Below are positions 1 to 7,751 of a DNA stretch of 64,000 bases, in pieces (position 1 is the first letter of the stretch; every line of letters begins with the position of its first letter). The translations under genes and the position numbers were made by a program. Below the pieces are notes generated by a model. That model searched no databases and was not told where the DNA came from. It saw only the letters and a list, made by a program, of their open reading frames with translations. The DNA is from Flavobacterium erciyesense (GTDB lineage Bacteria > Bacteroidota > Bacteroidia > Flavobacteriales > Flavobacteriaceae), in NCBI RefSeq assembly GCF_018069925.1, contig NZ_JAGPXB010000002.1, positions 186,001-250,000 of the forward strand. Direction: 5' to 3'.

Positions 1-334
1 TTTGGCAATGATGGCCTCCGGCATGAACGGTCAAAGTTTTACGTTTCACGGCTACTTACCAATTGAAAAAGACGAAAAGAAAGCCAGCTTTAAAACCTTA
101 GAGCGCGTTTCTTTTGAAAAAAATCAGTCTCAAATTTTTATTGAAACTCCTTATCGCAACAACAAACTGCTAGAAGATTTAATTCAAGTTTTACATCCCG
201 AAACCTTGTTGTGCATTGCTACTGACATTACTTTACCAACAGAATACATTCGAACTAAAAAAATTGCCGCTTGGAAAAAGGAATCCATAGATTTACATAA
301 GCGTCCTACCATTTTTATCATTCATAAAATGTAA
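1..334 (+). CDS. RsmI-like SAM-dependent methyltransferase, C-terminal part
   Basis: The reading frame is already open at base 2 and ends at a TAA, so only about the last 110 residues are in the window and the true start lies to the left. The segment NGQSFTFHGYLP, then IFIETPYRNNKLL and LHKRPTIFIIHK near the end, is typical of the tetrapyrrole-methylase-fold family that includes RsmI, the 16S rRNA 2'-O-ribose methyltransferase acting on C1402. Flavobacterial members are usually about 220-240 residues, so roughly half is present. The N-terminal SAM-binding part is outside, so the exact target (RsmI or the related YraL type) cannot be settled here. Confidence 0.75.
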   Translation, partial: LAMMASGMNGQSFTFHGYLPIEKDEKKASFKTLERVSFEKNQSQIFIETPYRNNKLLEDLIQVLHPETLLCIATDITLPTEYIRTKKIAAWKKESIDLHKRPTIFIIHKM

Positions 335-560
335 AAATTGTTTTTTTATATGTTAGCTTTAAGTTGTTAACGCAAGAACATTGTAAAAGAAACTCTTTAT
401 TTTTATTCTGTTTTGCAAATAGTCTTGCGAGTTTTTATTCTGTAAAAAAACAACTTCTGACGGAAAAAAAATCTGCTTTACACAACAATTTCATAGCAAA
501 TTTTGCAGCAAAATTTACTTTAAATTAGCTATATTGAGGTCCTAATTTGGCACCTTAACT

Positions 561-1688
561 ATGAGTAAATTACCCAACAGCGGCGCAAGTATTTTTACGG
601 TAATGTCGCAAATGGCAGCAAAGCACAACGCGATAAATCTATCTCAAGGCTTTCCTAATTTTCCCGTTGATGAGCGACTAACCGCCATTGTCGCGCGGCT
701 GGCGCATGAAAATGTCCACCAATATGCACCTATGGCTGGATATTTACCCTTGTTAGAGAAAATAGCAAAATTGATACAAGATTCCTATCAAAGAGAGTTA
801 GCGGCTGCAACCGAAGTTTTGGTAACTACTGGTGCGACACAAGGAATTTTCACTACGATTACGGCGCTCATTCAAACCAATGACGAAGTAGTAATTGTTG
901 ACCCAAGTTATGATTGCTACGAGACTCCTATTCTCCTAGCTGGAGCAAAACCTATTCGAGTACCACTCGATGACGACTATGCAACCAATTGGGAGCGAAT
1001 TGAGGAAGCATTTAACTCAAAAACCAAAATGCTGATTATCAATAATCCGCACAATCCAACTGGAAAAATCTTAAAACCTACTGATTTTGAAGCGCTAGAA
1101 CGCTTATTAACCAAATATCCAAAAGTACTTTTACTCTCTGACGAAGTGTACGAATACATCACGTTCGAAGAGAACCACATTTCCGCTCACACTCGCCACT
1201 TTTTGCATGACAGAACTATTGTCGTGTCCTCTTTTGGGAAATCTTTTCATATCACCGGATGGAAGATTGGCTATTTGGTTGCTCCAGAACACTTGATGAA
1301 CGAAATTAAAAAAGTACATCAGTTTTTAGTCTTTAGCGTCAACAGCATTTGCCAAGTTTCAATTGCCGAATATTTAGATGTAGTTGCTATTGCCGACATC
1401 AAAAAGATGTATCAAGAAAAAAGAGATTATTTTAGAAGTCTTTTGCAAAACAGTCGCTTCAAACTAATGCCTTGCGAAGGAACGTATTTTCAAGTTGCTT
1501 CTTATGCCGCTATTTCGCAAGAAAGTGATGTCGATTTTTGCAAACGTTTGATTACCGATTTTGGAGTTGCGGCCATCCCAATTTCTACTTTTTATGCCAA
1601 TGGAAAAGATTTAAAACTGATTCGGTTTTGTTTTGCCAAAGACAATGCAACCCTTGAAGCGGCTGCAGCGCGCCTGTGTGCCCTTTAA
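561..1688 (+). CDS. PLP-dependent aminotransferase, methionine aminotransferase type
   Basis: This is a fold-type I aminotransferase of 375 residues, a normal family length. It has the NNPHNPTG loop near residues 155-162, a DEVYEYI segment whose Asp contacts the PLP pyridine nitrogen, and SSFGKSFHITGWKIGY near residue 225, which holds the Schiff-base lysine. The opening NLSQGFPNFPVDERL resembles the YbdL/kynurenine aminotransferase branch, which prefers methionine and aromatic amino acids with 2-oxo acids. It is cytosolic. No operon partner is evident: the SDR gene follows 79 bp later on the same strand. The family call is firm; the substrate is inferred from family resemblance. Confidence 0.85.
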   Translation: MSKLPNSGASIFTVMSQMAAKHNAINLSQGFPNFPVDERLTAIVARLAHENVHQYAPMAGYLPLLEKIAKLIQDSYQRELAAATEVLVTTGATQGIFTTITALIQTNDEVVIVDPSYDCYETPILLAGAKPIRVPLDDDYATNWERIEEAFNSKTKMLIINNPHNPTGKILKPTDFEALERLLTKYPKVLLLSDEVYEYITFEENHISAHTRHFLHDRTIVVSSFGKSFHITGWKIGYLVAPEHLMNEIKKVHQFLVFSVNSICQVSIAEYLDVVAIADIKKMYQEKRDYFRSLLQNSRFKLMPCEGTYFQVASYAAISQESDVDFCKRLITDFGVAAIPISTFYANGKDLKLIRFCFAKDNATLEAAAARLCAL

Positions 1689-1767
1689 AATTGGTTTGAA
1701 AATAAATTTATTATGCATGCATACTATTTAATTTTTAGTATATTTACAATTGTAAAAAAGAAAAAAG

Positions 1768-2649
1768 ATGAGTTATACAGATAAAATGTTACGCGATAAT
1801 GCCCTAGAAGGCAAAGTAATTGTGGTTACTGGCGGCGGAAGTGGCTTAGGAAAAGCCATGACTAAATATTTTTTAGAGTTGGGTGCCAAGGTGGCTATTT
1901 CGTCTCGCGATTTAGAAAAATTGAAAACAACAGCTGCAGAATTAGAACAAGAAACAGGCGGTAGCTGCTTACCAATTCAGTGTGATGTGCGTCATTATAC
2001 CGAAGTGGAGAACATGTTGCAAGAAGTTTTAAAAACTTTTGGAAAAGTAGATGTACTGCTAAACAACGCAGCAGGAAACTTTATTTCACCTACCGAGCGA
2101 TTGTCAGCTAATGCATTTGATACCGTAATTGATATTGTATTAAAAGGAACAAAAAACTGTACTTTGGCATTTGGTAAACATTGGATTGACACCAAACAAG
2201 CTTCGGCTACGGTGCTAAACATTGTTACGACTTATGCTTGGACGGGATCAGCATATGTAGTACCTAGTGCTACAGCAAAAGCAGGTGTATTGGCAATGAC
2301 GCGTAGTTTGGCTGTAGAATGGGCAAAATACGGAATTCGAACCAATGCAATTGCTCCAGGTCCGTTTCCTACCAAAGGCGCTTGGGACCGATTGTTGCCA
2401 GGTGATTTGGCTGAAAAGTTTGATATGGCTAAAAAAGTTCCGCTAAAACGTGTGGGAGATCACCAAGAGCTTGCTAATTTAGCTGCCTATTTGGTATCTG
2501 ATTTTTCAGCTTATGTAAACGGAGATGTCATTACCATTGATGGTGGCGAATGGTTAAAAGGAGCTGGACAATTCAATCTTTTAGAAGCAATTCCAGAAGA
2601 GCTTTGGGATCAACTAGAAATGATGATCAAAGCCAAAAAGAATAAATAA
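1768..2649 (+). CDS. SDR oxidoreductase of the 2,4-dienoyl-CoA reductase type
   Basis: This is a 293-residue short-chain dehydrogenase with an N-terminal Rossmann motif TGGGSGLGKA (21-30) and the NNAAGN motif near 99-104. The usual YxxxK pair is absent: Ser occupies the Tyr position four residues before Lys171. Instead Tyr156 and Lys171 lie 15 residues apart, the spacing known for the catalytic Tyr199/Lys214 of mitochondrial 2,4-dienoyl-CoA reductase. The surrounding VVPSATAKAGV and PGPFPTKGAW segments also match that family. The likely role is NADPH-dependent reduction of 2,4-dienoyl-CoA esters during oxidation of unsaturated fatty acids. A strong terminator follows. Confidence 0.85.
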   Translation: MSYTDKMLRDNALEGKVIVVTGGGSGLGKAMTKYFLELGAKVAISSRDLEKLKTTAAELEQETGGSCLPIQCDVRHYTEVENMLQEVLKTFGKVDVLLNNAAGNFISPTERLSANAFDTVIDIVLKGTKNCTLAFGKHWIDTKQASATVLNIVTTYAWTGSAYVVPSATAKAGVLAMTRSLAVEWAKYGIRTNAIAPGPFPTKGAWDRLLPGDLAEKFDMAKKVPLKRVGDHQELANLAAYLVSDFSAYVNGDVITIDGGEWLKGAGQFNLLEAIPEELWDQLEMMIKAKKNK

Positions 2650-2667
2650 ACACAAGTTTAAAAAAAT

Positions 2668-2717
2668 AAAAAAAGGCAAACCAACCAAGTGTAATACTTG
2701 TTAGTTTTGCCTTTTTT
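2668..2717. terminator. Bidirectional terminator between convergent genes
   Basis: Long imperfect hairpin with outer arms AAAAAAGGCAAA and TTTTGCCTTTTTT and an inner AAGT/ACTT stem. It serves the SDR gene (+) and the convergent receiver-like gene (-). Confidence 0.8.
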
Positions 2718-2730
2718 ATTTACAAAATAT

Positions 2731-3030
2731 TTATTCTAAAGCCAGTAAGATTTCGCTAGTAAGTAATCCGCTGCCACCGCCGTAATGTTGTACGATTCGG
2801 CAATGGGGTTGTTGCTTTTCAAAAAAAGAGCGTAAAGCCGTTTCTTCTTCCTCCAAAATTCCACATCCCAACAAAACGATATCGAAATTATATGCTGCAA
2901 AAATTGCTTTTGCTTCCTCATCTTTTAATACGCCTTGCGCCTGCCAATTATCTTGCTTATTGATCAAACGAATTACCGTTTGCAATATTTCAAGATGCCT
3001 TCCTATGTATAAAATATTGACTTTTTTCAT
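2731..3030 (-). CDS. Degenerate receiver-like protein (no phospho-acceptor Asp)
   Basis: This is a 99-residue protein if started at the Met of MKKVNILYIG; an upstream Met would add five residues. The alternating pattern (VNILYIG, then AAYNFDIVLLGCGI, then HCRIVQHYGGG) resembles a CheY-like receiver domain. The acidic pair normally found after the first strand is replaced by Gly-Arg-His, and the phospho-acceptor Asp after DIVLL is Gly. If it is a receiver fold, it cannot be phosphorylated in the usual way. There is no output domain. It lies alone between the SDR terminator and yceI. The fold call is inference from pattern only. Confidence 0.6.
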   Translation of the reverse strand: MKKVNILYIGRHLEILQTVIRLINKQDNWQAQGVLKDEEAKAIFAAYNFDIVLLGCGILEEEETALRSFFEKQQPHCRIVQHYGGGSGLLTSEILLALE

Positions 3031-3091
3031 GGCATGAGCATACATTTCTTCGGCGAAAGCCTAAACAACGACTTACTTTTTACAATAGAAT

Positions 3092-3622
3092 TTATTGTTT
3101 TACGAATTGCAATTCGATTGCCAAACGAACCTCATCGCTTACAAGAACACCACCTGTTTCAAGAGCTGAATTCCAAGTCAAGCCCCAATCTTTGCGGCTA
3201 ATTTTACCTTCTAAAGCAAAAGCTACTTTAGTATTTCCCCAAGGATCTTGCATTGTTCCACCAAAATCAGTAGCTAAACTAACGGATTTTGTTACGCCAT
3301 GTATTGACAAATCACCAACCAATTCATAATCAGAACCACTTTTTTGTGTAAATGAAGTCGCTTGGAAAGTAATTTCTGGAAATTGTTCCGCATCAAAAAA
3401 GTCGGCACTTTGCAAATGCTTGTCTCTATCAGCATTACCTGTATTTACTGAAGCTACAGCTCCCGTAAAATTAATTTTAGCATTCTCGAAACTTTCGTTT
3501 TCAGTTTCGATAGTAGCATCAAAAGTTAAAAATTTACCTGAAACATTTGTAAACATCATGTGTTTTACTTTAAACCCAATTTCAGAATGTGTTGGGTCAA
3601 TTGCCCATTTAGTTGCAGCCAT
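3092..3622 (-). CDS. YceI family protein
   Basis: This 176-residue protein is a YceI-like lipocalin fold that binds polyisoprenoid or other amphiphilic ligands. The N-terminal TKWAIDPTHSEIGFKVKHMM and later VNTGNADRDKHLQSADFFD and FPEITFQAT are the family signatures. There is no signal peptide: the protein starts directly with MAATKW, so a cytoplasmic location is likely, unlike the periplasmic E. coli YceI. It lies 38 bp downstream of the pirin gene on the same strand and is probably co-transcribed with it. YceI-pirin neighbours usually suggest a stress or redox role, but the ligand is unknown. Confidence 0.9.
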   Translation of the reverse strand: MAATKWAIDPTHSEIGFKVKHMMFTNVSGKFLTFDATIETENESFENAKINFTGAVASVNTGNADRDKHLQSADFFDAEQFPEITFQATSFTQKSGSDYELVGDLSIHGVTKSVSLATDFGGTMQDPWGNTKVAFALEGKISRKDWGLTWNSALETGGVLVSDEVRLAIELQFVKQ

Positions 3623-3660
3623 AATTGTTTTATTTAAAAAATTAATTGATTGTTTGTTAT

Positions 3661-4416
3661 TTAAAGTTGCATTGGTACTTCCATCAAAAGGACTTCGGCA
3701 CCTTCTGAATTTGCAGTTAACGATAAGGAATCAGTATCCCAAATTCCTAAACCGTCACGCTGATTCAAGTTGATGTTTTGCACCGTAAAATCGCCTTTTA
3801 ACACAAAAATATAAACGCCGTTTCCTGGCTTTTTGATTTGATATTGCGTTGCTACGCCTGCATCAAATTTCCCCATATGAAACCAGGCATCTTGATGAAT
3901 CCAAACGCCCTCGTCCTCAGGATTTGGTGATAAAACTTGCTGTAATTTATTATGACGATCGTTTAAATCAAGCGTCACTTGATCGTATCGAGGGGTTACA
4001 TTTTTTTTGTTCGGATAAATCCAAATTTGCAAAAACTTAACCAACTGGTCTTGATTTTTGTTGTATTCGCTGTGAAAAATTCCTGTTCCAGCACTCATGG
4101 CCTGTACATCACCTTCTCTAATTACAGTAGTGTTTCCCATACTGTCTTGGTGTTCCAAATCGCCTTCGAGCGGAATAGAAATAATTTCCATATTGTCGTG
4201 CGGATGCTTACCAAATCCCATTCCTTGATTGACTCTGTCATCATTTAAAACACGAAGCACACCAAAATTCATGCGTTCTCTATTTTGGTAATTTGCAAAA
4301 CTGAAAGTATGGTATGATTCTAACCAACCATGATTGGCATGACCACGAGTTTCAGCTTTGTGAAGCACATGTTTAAAATTGGTATCAATGCTTGGGGCAG
4401 TATTTGTATTTTCCAT
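3661..4416 (-). CDS. Pirin family protein (bicupin)
   Basis: This is a 251-residue pirin with the N-terminal cupin. Its metal ligands are visible as two His in GKHPHDNMEI and a His and Glu in GIFHSEYN. The N-terminal HANHGWLESYHTFSFANY is the standard YhhW/pirin opening. Bacterial members can have quercetin 2,3-dioxygenase activity or act as metal-dependent regulators, and the physiological substrate is not visible from sequence. It sits between the Crp-type regulator (upstream, 90 bp) and yceI (downstream, 38 bp), all on the minus strand. A three-gene unit controlled by that regulator is plausible but unproven. Confidence 0.92.
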   Translation of the reverse strand: MENTNTAPSIDTNFKHVLHKAETRGHANHGWLESYHTFSFANYQNRERMNFGVLRVLNDDRVNQGMGFGKHPHDNMEIISIPLEGDLEHQDSMGNTTVIREGDVQAMSAGTGIFHSEYNKNQDQLVKFLQIWIYPNKKNVTPRYDQVTLDLNDRHNKLQQVLSPNPEDEGVWIHQDAWFHMGKFDAGVATQYQIKKPGNGVYIFVLKGDFTVQNINLNQRDGLGIWDTDSLSLTANSEGAEVLLMEVPMQL

Positions 4417-4506
4417 TTTTCAAGTTGTTTAAAAGTACACTGCAAAGTTGGAGCAAAAGCCAATTAAAAACATTGAACTAGGACAAGAAAAATAAAACTC
4501 GCTTTT

Positions 4507-5088
4507 TTACGTTTTAGCGATTTTATGGCGGACTTTGCTTAAAAATTCGGCTGAAATACCGAGATATGAAGCAATGTAATGCTGGGCTACACGCTGCGAA
4601 AGTGTAGGATACTGCTCTAAAAACTCTACATATTTTTCGGTTGCCGACTTAGCAATAGTATTAAATAGGCGTTCTTGGGTTACCGCCAAACTACGCTGCA
4701 TAAGGATTCGGAAAGCGCGTTCAAATCGAGGTGCTTGCGCAAAAAGTGCTTCTTTAGTTTCTGGAGTAAAAATGAAAAAAGAACAATCCTCGAGCGTTTC
4801 AATATACACTTGACTGGGTTTATGCTCATAAATACTAAATGAAATATCGCTAACCCAAGCATTTTCAATAGCAAACTGTAAAATGACTTCAGATCCATTG
4901 GCATCAATGTAATATTTACGAACACAACCTTTTATAACAAAAGCTTCAAAATTGCACATCTCGCCTGCTTGTAGCAACATCGTCTTTTTGGGCACTTGTT
5001 TATACTCCATCAAAGAATTAAAAATCCTTAACTCCTCTGAATCAAAAGGTACGTAGCGAGAGATATTTGTGTTAATTTGTTCGTACAA
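4507..5088 (-). CDS. Crp/Fnr family regulator, TTG start
   Basis: This 193-residue protein has an N-terminal cNMP-binding-type beta roll (about residues 25-120, with LLQAGEMCNFEAFVIKGCV) and a short C-terminal segment ending YLGISAEFLSKVRHKI, which resembles the recognition helix of Crp-like proteins. The Arg/Glu cAMP-binding signature is not evident, as is common in Bacteroidota members. The frame opens with TTG, with an in-frame stop three codons upstream. The next in-frame Met (residue 27) lies inside the domain, so TTG is the best start. It is divergent from uridine kinase and upstream of pirin and yceI, which it may control. Confidence 0.85.
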   Translation of the reverse strand: MYEQINTNISRYVPFDSEELRIFNSLMEYKQVPKKTMLLQAGEMCNFEAFVIKGCVRKYYIDANGSEVILQFAIENAWVSDISFSIYEHKPSQVYIETLEDCSFFIFTPETKEALFAQAPRFERAFRILMQRSLAVTQERLFNTIAKSATEKYVEFLEQYPTLSQRVAQHYIASYLGISAEFLSKVRHKIAKT

Positions 5089-5114
5089 AACTTTTTATTT
5101 AGATTGGAAAGGTA

Positions 5115-5122
5115 CAAAAATA
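5115..5122 (-). promoter_or_regulatory. -7 box upstream of Crp-type regulator
   Basis: On the minus strand the sequence reads TATTTTTG, a match to the Bacteroidota TAnnTTTG -7 element, 26 bases upstream of the TTG start. No convincing -33 TTTG was found at the usual spacing. Confidence 0.5.
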
Positions 5123-5202
5123 AGCGCTGCCTTTGGTAAAAAAAATGGTGAAGATGCACCAATATTTATGTAAAAAACAAAAACTGCTGCCATTTAAATT
5201 GT

Positions 5203-5210
5203 TATTTTTG
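5203..5210 (+). promoter_or_regulatory. -7 box upstream of udk
   Basis: TATTTTTG matches the Bacteroidota -7 element TAnnTTTG, 27 bases before the chosen udk ATG. It excludes the upstream in-frame ATG at 5133, which would precede the promoter. Confidence 0.55.
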
Positions 5211-5237
5211 CACCATCAAAAACATAACAAAATTATT

Positions 5238-5846
5238 ATGCTCATTATTGGAATTGCCGGTGGTACAGGAAGTGGAAAAACAACAGTTGTACATCAAATC
5301 ATGAACGAATTACCACAAGCAGAGGTTGGTATTATTTCACAAGACTCGTATTACAAGGAAAACCACGGTCTTTCATTTGACGAAAGAGCCTTAATTAACT
5401 TTGACCATCCGCGTGCTATAGACTTTCCATTGTTGGTAGAGCATTTAAAAGAATTGAAGGCTGGAAATAATATTCACCAACCCGTATATTCATTTGTAAC
5501 CCACAACAGAACTGATGATACCGTTTTTACACATCCACGTAAAGTTATGCTTGTAGAGGGGATTTTGATTTTGGCCAACCCAGAGTTGAGAGAACTTTTT
5601 GATGTAAAAATTTATGTTCACGCTGACTCTGATGAGCGCTTGATTCGCCGTATGAAAAGAGATATTGCAGAGCGTGGTCGTGACATGAATGAGGTGATTA
5701 ATCGTTATCAAAATACGCTCAAACCAATGCACGAGCAGTTTATTGAACCGACAAAAGCTTTTGCAGACATCATCATTCCTAATGACAAATACAATACTGT
5801 TGCGATTGACGTAGTACGTGCCGTAATTAATCAACGCATTTTATAA
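5238..5846 (+). CDS. udk: Uridine kinase
   Basis: This 202-residue protein phosphorylates uridine (and cytidine) to the monophosphate with ATP or GTP in pyrimidine salvage. The P-loop GGTGSGKTT lies at residues 8-16. DSYYK follows as the substrate-binding segment, then FDHPRAID, and RRMKRDIAERGR forms the lid. The open frame extends 35 codons upstream to 5133, but the P-loop must lie near the N-terminus and a -7 box sits at 5203, so the ATG at 5238 is the start. The DivIC/FtsB-like gene follows 81 bp downstream and the mutase genes after it, an order common in Flavobacterium. Confidence 0.95.
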   Translation: MLIIGIAGGTGSGKTTVVHQIMNELPQAEVGIISQDSYYKENHGLSFDERALINFDHPRAIDFPLLVEHLKELKAGNNIHQPVYSFVTHNRTDDTVFTHPRKVMLVEGILILANPELRELFDVKIYVHADSDERLIRRMKRDIAERGRDMNEVINRYQNTLKPMHEQFIEPTKAFADIIIPNDKYNTVAIDVVRAVINQRIL

Positions 5847-5927
5847 TTTAATTGTACCTTTCGGATATTCTAAATAGCAAATCAACAAAAAGCATTTGGC
5901 GCTTTACAGCCACAACAAAACAGGAAT

Positions 5928-6251
5928 ATGAAAAGCAGTTTTAAAAACAATCCTTGGTTTAAATTTTTAAGCAATAAATACGTTTGGGTATTGTTGTTTT
6001 TTACTATATGGATGGTTTTCTTGGACAATTACTCCTATTTTGACCATCAATTTTTGAATGATGAAATTGAAAGTTTAGAGGACAATGCTGCTTACTATCG
6101 AGAAGAAATCAAAAAAGATCAGGAAAACATTAGGCAACTGAAAAATCCCGAACAAATTGAAAAGTATGCTCGAGAAAAATATTACATGAAGAAAGACAGT
6201 GAGGATATTTACATCATCGAGTTTGAAAATGATTCACTAGAGCAAGAGTAA
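5928..6251 (+). CDS. Septum formation initiator, DivIC/FtsB-like
   Basis: This 107-residue membrane protein has a short cytoplasmic N-terminus, one transmembrane helix at about residues 18-34 (WVLLFFTIWMVFL), and an extracytoplasmic coiled coil around 38-70. It ends in the family motif EQIEKYAREKYYMKK. Members form a complex with FtsL and FtsQ/DivIB that licenses septal peptidoglycan synthesis in cell division. It sits between udk and mutA, 81 bp after udk. The family assignment is secure; whether to name it FtsB or DivIC is a matter of convention in this phylum. Confidence 0.9.
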   Translation: MKSSFKNNPWFKFLSNKYVWVLLFFTIWMVFLDNYSYFDHQFLNDEIESLEDNAAYYREEIKKDQENIRQLKNPEQIEKYAREKYYMKKDSEDIYIIEFENDSLEQE

Positions 6252-6332
6252 AACCTCAAAATAAAGTTTACACCTCCTAATAATCGGCTCTTGTTTTTAC
6301 AAAAATTGGAGCCGTTTCAAATAACAAACACA

Positions 6333-7700
6333 ATGACAACAAACCTTTTTGATGATTTCGATTCCGTTTCGGCGAAACAATGGAAACAAAAAATTCAATT
6401 TGAACTCAAAGGCGCTGACTATAATGAAACCTTGGTTTGGACATCGCCAGAAGACATTCAAGTAAAACCTTTTTATACTCAAGAGGATAGCAAAAATACT
6501 TTTGATGTTGCCACAAAAGCGACTGATTTTAGTATTTGTCAAAATATTTACGTTTACGATCTCGAAAAATCGATAGAAAGAGCTACCGATACATTGCAAC
6601 GTGGCGCAGACAGCATTCGTTTTTCAATTGATAACGAGACTATTGATGTTACTAGCTTGTTAGAAAAAACACCATTGAACAACAGAACGGTTTACTTTAA
6701 CCTATCGTTTATTTCAATCGATTTCGTGAATAAGATTGCTGCGTTTGCTGCAAATAGTAGCGCGAAAATTTTCTTAAACTTAGATCCAATTGGGCATTTA
6801 GCCAAAGAAGGAAACTGGTTTACTACCAAAGAGAAAAACAATTTTGAAACCCTGCAAAACATTTGCGCCAAGCATCCTTCGCTTTCAGTACTGAGCATTA
6901 ATGCGGCCTTGTACCAAAACGCAGGAGCAAATATGGTGCAGCAAATTGCGTATGCTTTAGGTCATGCCACAGAATATTTCAATCAGTTGTCGTACCAAAA
7001 GCAACCGATGGTTTTTGAAATTGCCGTTGGAACCAATTATTTTTTCGAGATAGCGAAATTAAGAGCTTTACGCTTGTTGTTTTCGCTAATTGCAAAAGAA
7101 TATGAGGCCAACCCAAATTGTCACATCATTGCAACACCTACGAAACGCAATAAAACGCTTTACGATTACAATGTAAACATGTTACGCACCACGACAGAGT
7201 GCATGAGTGCTATTCTTGGTGGAGCTGATGCTGTTGCCAATTTAGCCTACGATGCTTTGTACCATAAAGACAATGAATTTGGCGACAGAATTGCTAGAAA
7301 CCAATTACTTATTTTAAAGAACGAAAGTTATTTTGACAAAGTAAATAATCCAGCAGACGGTAGCTATTACATCGAGACTCTAACGAATCAATTGGCTGAA
7401 AAAGCATTGAATTTGTTTAAAGATATCGAGGCTAACGGTGGCTTTTTGAAACAATTGAACGAGGGAATCATAAAGCGTAAAATTCAAGAAAGCGCTGATG
7501 CAAGTCAAGATCTTTTTGATAGTGGTAAAGAGATATTGTTGGGAACCAATAAACATCCTAACAAAAACGACAGGATGAAACACGATCTGGAATTGTTTCC
7601 TTTTGTAAAAATAAAACCTCGCAAAACTCTTATCACGCCAATAATTGAAAAACGTTTGGCCGAAAAACTAGAACAAGAACGATTGAATACCGAAGCATAA
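6333..7700 (+). CDS. mutA: Methylmalonyl-CoA mutase small (beta) subunit
   Basis: This 455-residue protein has the TIM-barrel fold of methylmalonyl-CoA mutase but no C-terminal cobalamin-binding domain, as expected for the non-catalytic subunit of the heterodimer. Recognisable parts are SAKQWKQKIQFELKG at the start, LRTTTECMSAILGGAD, then NPADGSYYIETLT. The ATG at 6333 is preferred over an in-frame TTG at 6291 because the family begins with a short MTTNLFDDF-like leader. It pairs with MutB, 51 bp downstream, to interconvert (R)-methylmalonyl-CoA and succinyl-CoA in propionyl-CoA metabolism. The two genes are almost certainly co-transcribed. Confidence 0.93.
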   Translation: MTTNLFDDFDSVSAKQWKQKIQFELKGADYNETLVWTSPEDIQVKPFYTQEDSKNTFDVATKATDFSICQNIYVYDLEKSIERATDTLQRGADSIRFSIDNETIDVTSLLEKTPLNNRTVYFNLSFISIDFVNKIAAFAANSSAKIFLNLDPIGHLAKEGNWFTTKEKNNFETLQNICAKHPSLSVLSINAALYQNAGANMVQQIAYALGHATEYFNQLSYQKQPMVFEIAVGTNYFFEIAKLRALRLLFSLIAKEYEANPNCHIIATPTKRNKTLYDYNVNMLRTTTECMSAILGGADAVANLAYDALYHKDNEFGDRIARNQLLILKNESYFDKVNNPADGSYYIETLTNQLAEKALNLFKDIEANGGFLKQLNEGIIKRKIQESADASQDLFDSGKEILLGTNKHPNKNDRMKHDLELFPFVKIKPRKTLITPIIEKRLAEKLEQERLNTEA

Positions 7701-7751
7701 TTCAAACTAAAGGTTCAACACATTCCACCTTTCCAACTTGTACAAATTGGT

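Noticed and set aside
6291..6332. TTG start for mutA
   Set aside because: The 14 extra residues are not family-like, and an ATG with a typical leader follows.
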